Part shown: positions 4,996-8,199 of the stretch, piece by piece | Layout: each line of letters starts with the position of its first letter | Numbering within the stretch: the first letter of the stretch is position 1 | The notes under the pieces: generated by a model | What the model was told of the DNA's origin: nothing | Seen by the model: only the letters and a program-made list of their open reading frames with translations | Databases searched by the model: none | Assembly: GCA_002420085.1 (NCBI GenBank) | Contig: DIHI01000131.1 | Location: forward strand, 23,763 to 31,961 | DNA length: 8,199 nt | Source: Lysobacterales bacterium UBA5700 | GTDB lineage: Bacteria; Pseudomonadota; Gammaproteobacteria; Xanthomonadales; Xanthomonadaceae | Direction of reading: 5' to 3' | Made by a program: the position numbers and the translations under genes

Positions 4996-7803
4996 TCAGA
5001 GTTCCTTGCCGAGGCGTGCCCAGCGACGGCGGAAGGCGTCGCGACCACCTTCCATCACGTGACACACCTCCTCGCGCAGCGCCTTTTCCTGAAGGCCGCC
5101 GCGCTGCTTGACGTGGCATTGACCACGGAAATCGAGTGCGTGAACCATCTCGGCGTCACCATTGACCACGATGTTAGGGTTGTGGGTGACCACGATGAGT
5201 TGCCGGCGCAGTTTGTTCTCGCGCAATTGCTTGACGATCAGATCGTAGATCAGGTGGTTGTCGAGATCGTCCTCGGGTTGATCGAGGATCAGCGGCTCCT
5301 CGCCGAACGCCAGCAGAAAGGCCAGCAAGGCGGCCGAACGTTGGCCTTGTGAGCCCTGATCGATATCGACCCACTCGCTGCCACTGCCACGACGGCTGTA
5401 CTGGATGCGCAGGTCATCTTCCGGAAACCAGCGCAACACCGCGTCGACGAACTCGACCCGCTGTGCCTTGCGCCTCAGAAAGTTGCGGAAATGACCACCC
5501 ACGCTTTCATCGGGCTCGATCAGGCGGTGCTTGATGGCTTCGATGGTTTCGATCCTGTTCGCGTCGGGGGCCGACACAAGTTCGTAGGCGATGCCCCCCT
5601 TCGGCCCATCGTCGGTCGAGTGGAGGATGTCGCTCTCGAAGTGTTCGTCGTCGTCCAGCAGCGCGCGCAGTTCACGCTCGATCACCCGCGCATCGAAACC
5701 GAATGGCACCAGGTCGATACGCACGAAAGGATTGTCCTTCAGTGTTTCGGCCAGGAAGCGCGTCCGCCGTTCGCTGATGGCTTGCCTGGCCTGCAACACC
5801 TGTCGCCACTGCACGTCGAGGTCTGCTTCGAGCCGCACCTTTTCGTCCAGCAACCGACGCAATTCTGCGGCCCGCACCTCCAGGCTCTGCCGTTCCTGTA
5901 CCAGACGGGCGAACGCCTGTGGATCGGCAATGCCCTTTTCAGCCAGAACATTCTGCAAGTCAAGGTAGGCGTCTTGCGCGGCTGCGATCCGGTCGCGCCA
6001 GGTCTGCAACTGGCTGTTTGTTCTCAGCGTGGTGATGCCTTGCGTGAATCGCGCGGCAGCCATGCGCAAATCCTCGCGAAGTCGCGACACGGTATCGTCG
6101 GCCGCTCGCCGCCAGGCCAGAATATCGGCGTCATCCACCTTGCCGAGGAACAGGTCGGAGGCCCAATCGTCGATCATCAGATCCTCGCACAACGCCTCGA
6201 TCCGGCCCGGCATGGCCTCCAGTTGTCGCAGCGAGCCATCGACTTCACGCTGTTGCCGTGCGGCGCGCAGATGGGCACGGTATACATCAGCATGGCGAGA
6301 ATCCTGCACGGCCGACAGCTTGTCGACGACCTCGCGCAGCTTGCGCTCGATCTCGGGCTTGGCCGCCAAACGCTCGTCGAATTCGCGCCGCCGCGCACGC
6401 AGCGTCGACCAGGCGTTTTCGACGTTTCGCAGCCGCTGCCGGAGTTCGGCGACGCCGGCGGCCTCGTCGATCACGCCGAGCAATGCCTGACGGCCATCGC
6501 TGGCCATGGCAGCGATCTGGCCTTGCGAGAAGATGCGCACCGGAAAGCGCTCGGCGTTGATGGTCTGGCTGGCGGATGCATGCCAGTCGCCTTTTTCAGT
6601 GCCTTTTTCAGTGAACTCCTCGACAGTGGCCACGTCATCCTTCGGCGGCCAATTCAGTCGGTACTGACGGCCATCACGAGACAACTCCACCCGCAATCGG
6701 GTCTCGGGCAACAGGCCACCTTCGCCCTCGCGCCCCTTTGCCACCTGACGGAAACTCTCGAAGCGCCTGAGCGGCTCGGCTTGCTCGCCCAATGATTTCA
6801 GCTCGGTCTCCCGTTTGAACACCAGGCGAGCGACGTGGACGATGGTCGATTTTCCGGTGCCGCGCCCACCGATCAAGGCGTTGTAGTACGGCGAGAACTC
6901 AAGCCGCTCGGGTTTGTTCCTGCCCATGAATCGGGCGTTCTCGACCTCGATCGCAGTGACGAAGGTTTCAGGCGTCCGGAACGGGTCGAAGTCGCCCTGG
7001 TCGCTGCGCCGAATCGAAATGTCGTTGCCATCGAGCAGGGCCAGACGCACGCCTTCAATGCTGGGCTCGGCCATCTTGACCCAGGTGTAGCGACTGCCCG
7101 GTATTGGACCGTTGCGGAAGTTGTGGCAGTCGCTGCCGAGCACGTGCGCGAGACGCGCTGCGGATTTCTTGAAGCAGGTCGGCATCGGGTTGTCTGGATC
7201 GACCCATTCCACCGCCAACAGGTCTTCCACTTCGACCGCCTGCCGGACGGTCGCTGCGTCGCGCATACTCTGGCGTGTCCCAGACTCGACCTGAAGCAAA
7301 CCCTTTTCACCATCGGCATGCGCGGGAATGGGAATGCCACCCGCCCTCAGCACGCAGCGGATGACATCGGCGATGCTCTTGCCCGTCACGCCATTGGGAT
7401 CACCCTTGCTGCCCTGAAACTCGACCTGGCCCAACAGGGAGTCGATGTTGCTGGTTGTGGCGTCCGGGCCGAAGATGGCCAGCAGATGGATGCCGCCGTT
7501 GACCGAGAGTTCCACGCCGGGGAACAGTGTCAGCTCACGAAATCCACACGGCTCGATGAGTTCATCGATTGCCAATTTTTCGAGAGCCGCCTTGAGTCGA
7601 TCGATCCAGGCACCACCGTTGTGATCGGTCACCGCGACGCAATCGATCTCGGCCGCCATGAACTTACGCAGCCAGGTCTCGGGGGTGACTTCGTCGGTCG
7701 CTCCCTTCGCCTGCTGCCAGGCGGCCGTATCGGTCGAGAACGGGGTATGGGTATGGAAGTCGAACTTCCACCAGCGCGATCCGGGGTAGGGCCATCTGCT
7801 CAT
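4996..7803 (-). CDS. trlF: TrlF-type PHP phosphoesterase fused to SMC/Rad50-like ATPase
   Basis: 935 aa. The N-terminal PHP domain (about 1-240) keeps its metal ligands: H17 and H19 in FDFHTHT, D60/H61 in VTDHN, E98 in FPGVELSV, H162 in PAHADG, and D225/H227 in GSDCHN. An ABC/SMC-type ATPase follows, with Walker A GGRGTGKS at 312-319, Q-loop IFSQGQIA at 424-431, a long coiled coil at roughly 450-700, signature SQGQR at 818-822, Walker B LILDQPED at 838-845, and the His-switch VVTH at 871-874. All catalytic positions appear intact, so a working ATP-driven phosphoesterase or nuclease on DNA or nucleotides is likely; the substrate is unknown. The start ATG 7803 fits the PHP N-terminus, although the ribosome binding site (AAAGAGA) is weak. 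Its stop is one base from the AlbA_2 partner gene. Residues 398-405 carry a duplicated TEKG from a 12-bp tandem repeat. Confidence 0.92.
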   Translation of the reverse strand: MSRWPYPGSRWWKFDFHTHTPFSTDTAAWQQAKGATDEVTPETWLRKFMAAEIDCVAVTDHNGGAWIDRLKAALEKLAIDELIEPCGFRELTLFPGVELSVNGGIHLLAIFGPDATTSNIDSLLGQVEFQGSKGDPNGVTGKSIADVIRCVLRAGGIPIPAHADGEKGLLQVESGTRQSMRDAATVRQAVEVEDLLAVEWVDPDNPMPTCFKKSAARLAHVLGSDCHNFRNGPIPGSRYTWVKMAEPSIEGVRLALLDGNDISIRRSDQGDFDPFRTPETFVTAIEVENARFMGRNKPERLEFSPYYNALIGGRGTGKSTIVHVARLVFKRETELKSLGEQAEPLRRFESFRQVAKGREGEGGLLPETRLRVELSRDGRQYRLNWPPKDDVATVEEFTEKGTEKGDWHASASQTINAERFPVRIFSQGQIAAMASDGRQALLGVIDEAAGVAELRQRLRNVENAWSTLRARRREFDERLAAKPEIERKLREVVDKLSAVQDSRHADVYRAHLRAARQQREVDGSLRQLEAMPGRIEALCEDLMIDDWASDLFLGKVDDADILAWRRAADDTVSRLREDLRMAAARFTQGITTLRTNSQLQTWRDRIAAAQDAYLDLQNVLAEKGIADPQAFARLVQERQSLEVRAAELRRLLDEKVRLEADLDVQWRQVLQARQAISERRTRFLAETLKDNPFVRIDLVPFGFDARVIERELRALLDDDEHFESDILHSTDDGPKGGIAYELVSAPDANRIETIEAIKHRLIEPDESVGGHFRNFLRRKAQRVEFVDAVLRWFPEDDLRIQYSRRGSGSEWVDIDQGSQGQRSAALLAFLLAFGEEPLILDQPEDDLDNHLIYDLIVKQLRENKLRRQLIVVTHNPNIVVNGDAEMVHALDFRGQCHVKQRGGLQEKALREEVCHVMEGGRDAFRRRWARLGKEL
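6589..6612. repeat. 12-bp in-frame tandem duplication inside trlF
   Basis: The unit gcctttttcagt occurs twice in a row, encoding TEKG-TEKG at residues 398-405. This lies in a hydrophilic insert between the Walker A half and the Q-loop. It looks like a recent slippage event that is neutral for the frame. Confidence 0.85.
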
Positions 7804-7822
7804 GTCGGTCTCTTTGGCCTTG
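7800..7822 (-). repeat. 23-bp direct repeat, right copy (trlF leader and start)
   Basis: Exact copy of positions 1-23. It contains the trlF ATG at 7803-7801, the first base of codon 2, and 19 bases of leader with AAAGAGA as the only Shine-Dalgarno-like element. The two copies are 7,799 bases apart and in the same orientation. Confidence 0.9.
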
Positions 7823-7925
7823 TCACATCCTCATTGGGCAGAACCTGTCCCGACCGGCCACGGACGCCGGTCGGCGGCTGCCTGCCACGGCTGAACTTCC
7901 GCTTGACCCGGTCGGATTGCAGCAA
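7800..7925 (-). CDS. doubtful 41-codon ORF ending in ATGA overlap with trlF
   Basis: A minus-strand frame opens after a TGA near 7931 and runs from TTG 7925 to the TGA at 7802-7800, which overlaps the trlF ATG as ATGA. The product would be basic and end in TRPKRPT. No ribosome binding site is evident and both palindromes of the leader lie inside or at its start, so it may be only a coincidental open frame. The overlap could serve as a translational coupling leader, or it could be the tail of a lost upstream gene. Confidence 0.2.
   Translation of the reverse strand: MLQSDRVKRKFSRGRQPPTGVRGRSGQVLPNEDVTRPKRPT
7850..7874. promoter_or_regulatory. inverted repeat / hairpin in the trlF leader
   Basis: Perfect 9-bp arms CCGACCGGC (7850-7858) and GCCGGTCGG (7866-7874) around a seven-base loop, beginning 46 bases upstream of the trlF ATG. 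It could be an operator or an RNA hairpin limiting expression. There is no T-run downstream, so it is not a standard terminator. Confidence 0.5.
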
Positions 7926-7934
7926 TCCGGGTCA
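7904..7934. promoter_or_regulatory. nested palindromes upstream of trlF (operator-like)
   Basis: CGGATTGC-A-GCAATCCG at 7913-7929 is a perfect 17-bp odd palindrome. It is nested within a second exact inverted repeat, TGACCCGG (7904-7911) and CCGGGTCA (7927-7934). The two sets of arms overlap at 7927-7929 and so are mutually exclusive as RNA stems, as in a switch or attenuator. As DNA, the 17-bp palindrome resembles a dimeric repressor site about 100 bases before the trlF ATG. Confidence 0.5.
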
Positions 7935-8007
7935 CGATGCATCGGCCGATGCCGACAGGCTACGCAGGTGCGACACCGATGGCGACGATCCAGGCCCGCG
8001 TGCGCTG

Positions 8008-8013
8008 CATTGT
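8008..8013 (-). promoter_or_regulatory. possible -10 box for the trlF operon
   Basis: TACAAT on the minus strand in the context GCTACAATGC, about 205 bases upstream of trlF. No convincing -35 (TTGACA-like) is seen 16-18 bases further up, so the call is weak. If used, both palindromic elements would lie in the 5' untranslated RNA. Confidence 0.3.
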
Positions 8014-8115
8014 AGCTGCGCCGGTGATCGGCTGGCGTCCGTGCCGAACGAACCATCCGCAGATAGGCATGCGCGGGTGGCCTTTCTGCGGTGCCCGGTC
8101 TTCGGGATGTCGGGA

Positions 8116-8199
8116 TTACTGCCGTTCGCCATCGCGGGTCTCGATCAGGACGACCGACACGCCACCCCCGTCGCCATCCCCCGCATCGTGATCCGGGTG
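8116..8199 (-). CDS. 3' end of an unidentified gene (27 codons plus stop)
   Basis: An open minus-strand frame enters from the right edge and ends at TAA 8118-8116. The visible C-terminus starts HPDHDAGDGDGG and ends VSVVLIETRDGERQ. A hydrophobic strand (VSVVLIE) followed by a short polar tail looks like a natural protein C-terminus. It is too short to name, and its frame upstream is outside the window. Confidence 0.4.
   Translation of the reverse strand, partial: HPDHDAGDGDGGGVSVVLIETRDGERQ

Larger units (their letters stand above)
7826..8115. other. intergenic / leader region without a confident gene
   Basis: About 300 bases between an unidentified upstream gene end and trlF. Frames on both strands here give Arg/Pro/Ser-rich shadow-like translations with no recognisable domain. 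The content I can support is the possible -10 box, the nested palindromes and the 9-bp hairpin. No tRNA or CRISPR repeat was seen. Confidence 0.6.

Noticed and set aside
4995..5048. Longer start for the AlbA_2 protein at 5048
   Set aside because: It would overlap trlF by 53 bases and add a non-conserved stretch; ATG 4994 has AAGGAA at proper spacing and a one-base gap to trlF.
5491..6795. 434-codon plus-strand open frame
   Set aside because: Antisense to the coiled-coil part of trlF; the minus strand carries the conserved ATPase motifs.
7937..8191. 84-codon plus-strand open frame upstream of trlF
   Set aside because: Low-complexity Arg/Pro/Ser composition, no ribosome binding site, and it overlaps the possible promoter, the leader and the unidentified 3' gene end.

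Overview
The window looks like part of an accessory (defence-island) region of a high-GC proteobacterium. GC-rich third codon positions and good GGAGG-type ribosome binding sites support this, but no housekeeping or phylogenetic marker gene is present, so the lineage cannot be fixed. Every gene I accept lies on the minus strand, so transcription runs from high to low coordinates. The long plus-strand reading frames are shadows of these genes.

In transcription order: (1) 8116-8199 is the 3' end of an unidentified gene entering from the right. (2) 7804-8115 is non-coding or weakly coding leader DNA with a possible -10 box, a 17-bp odd palindrome and a 9-bp-stem hairpin. (3) 7803-4996 encodes a 935-aa PHP phosphoesterase fused to an SMC/Rad50-like ABC ATPase (TrlF-type). 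One base later, 4994-3723 encodes a 423-aa AlbA_2 (Schlafen-type) plus GHKL ATPase protein. (4) 3616-3449 is a 55-codon fragment that matches the N-terminus of DUF4194/JetB, the MksE-like subunit of Wadjet/condensin systems. It has its own Shine-Dalgarno and stops abruptly after the conserved LLKGVLYRDDDERLW block. (5) From about 3437 to 75 runs a tightly overlapped cassette: a small helical ORF, a 138-aa HEPN-like protein, a 447-aa ParA/MinD-type ATPase with the altered P-loop KGGVGRST, and a 470-aa P-loop ATPase with a probable C-terminal winged helix. HEPN/ParA-like overlap by ATGA, and ParA-like/ATPase by TTGA.

The layout suggests two defence-type modules on either side of a truncated jetB: the TrlF-AlbA pair, and the HEPN / KGGVGR / GRGVGKS cassette. 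An exact 23-bp direct repeat (1-23 and 7800-7822) carries the TrlF leader, its start codon and the first base of the next codon. It sits at both ends of this block, so another gene may begin at the left edge with the same translation start, or the block may be a duplicated or recombined segment.

Working hypothesis, not shown by the sequence: in the cassette the two ATPases sense or scaffold and the HEPN protein is the effector (RNase or nucleotidyl transfer); in the TrlF pair the PHP-SMC protein is a DNA- or nucleotide-directed hydrolase controlled by an ATPase partner.
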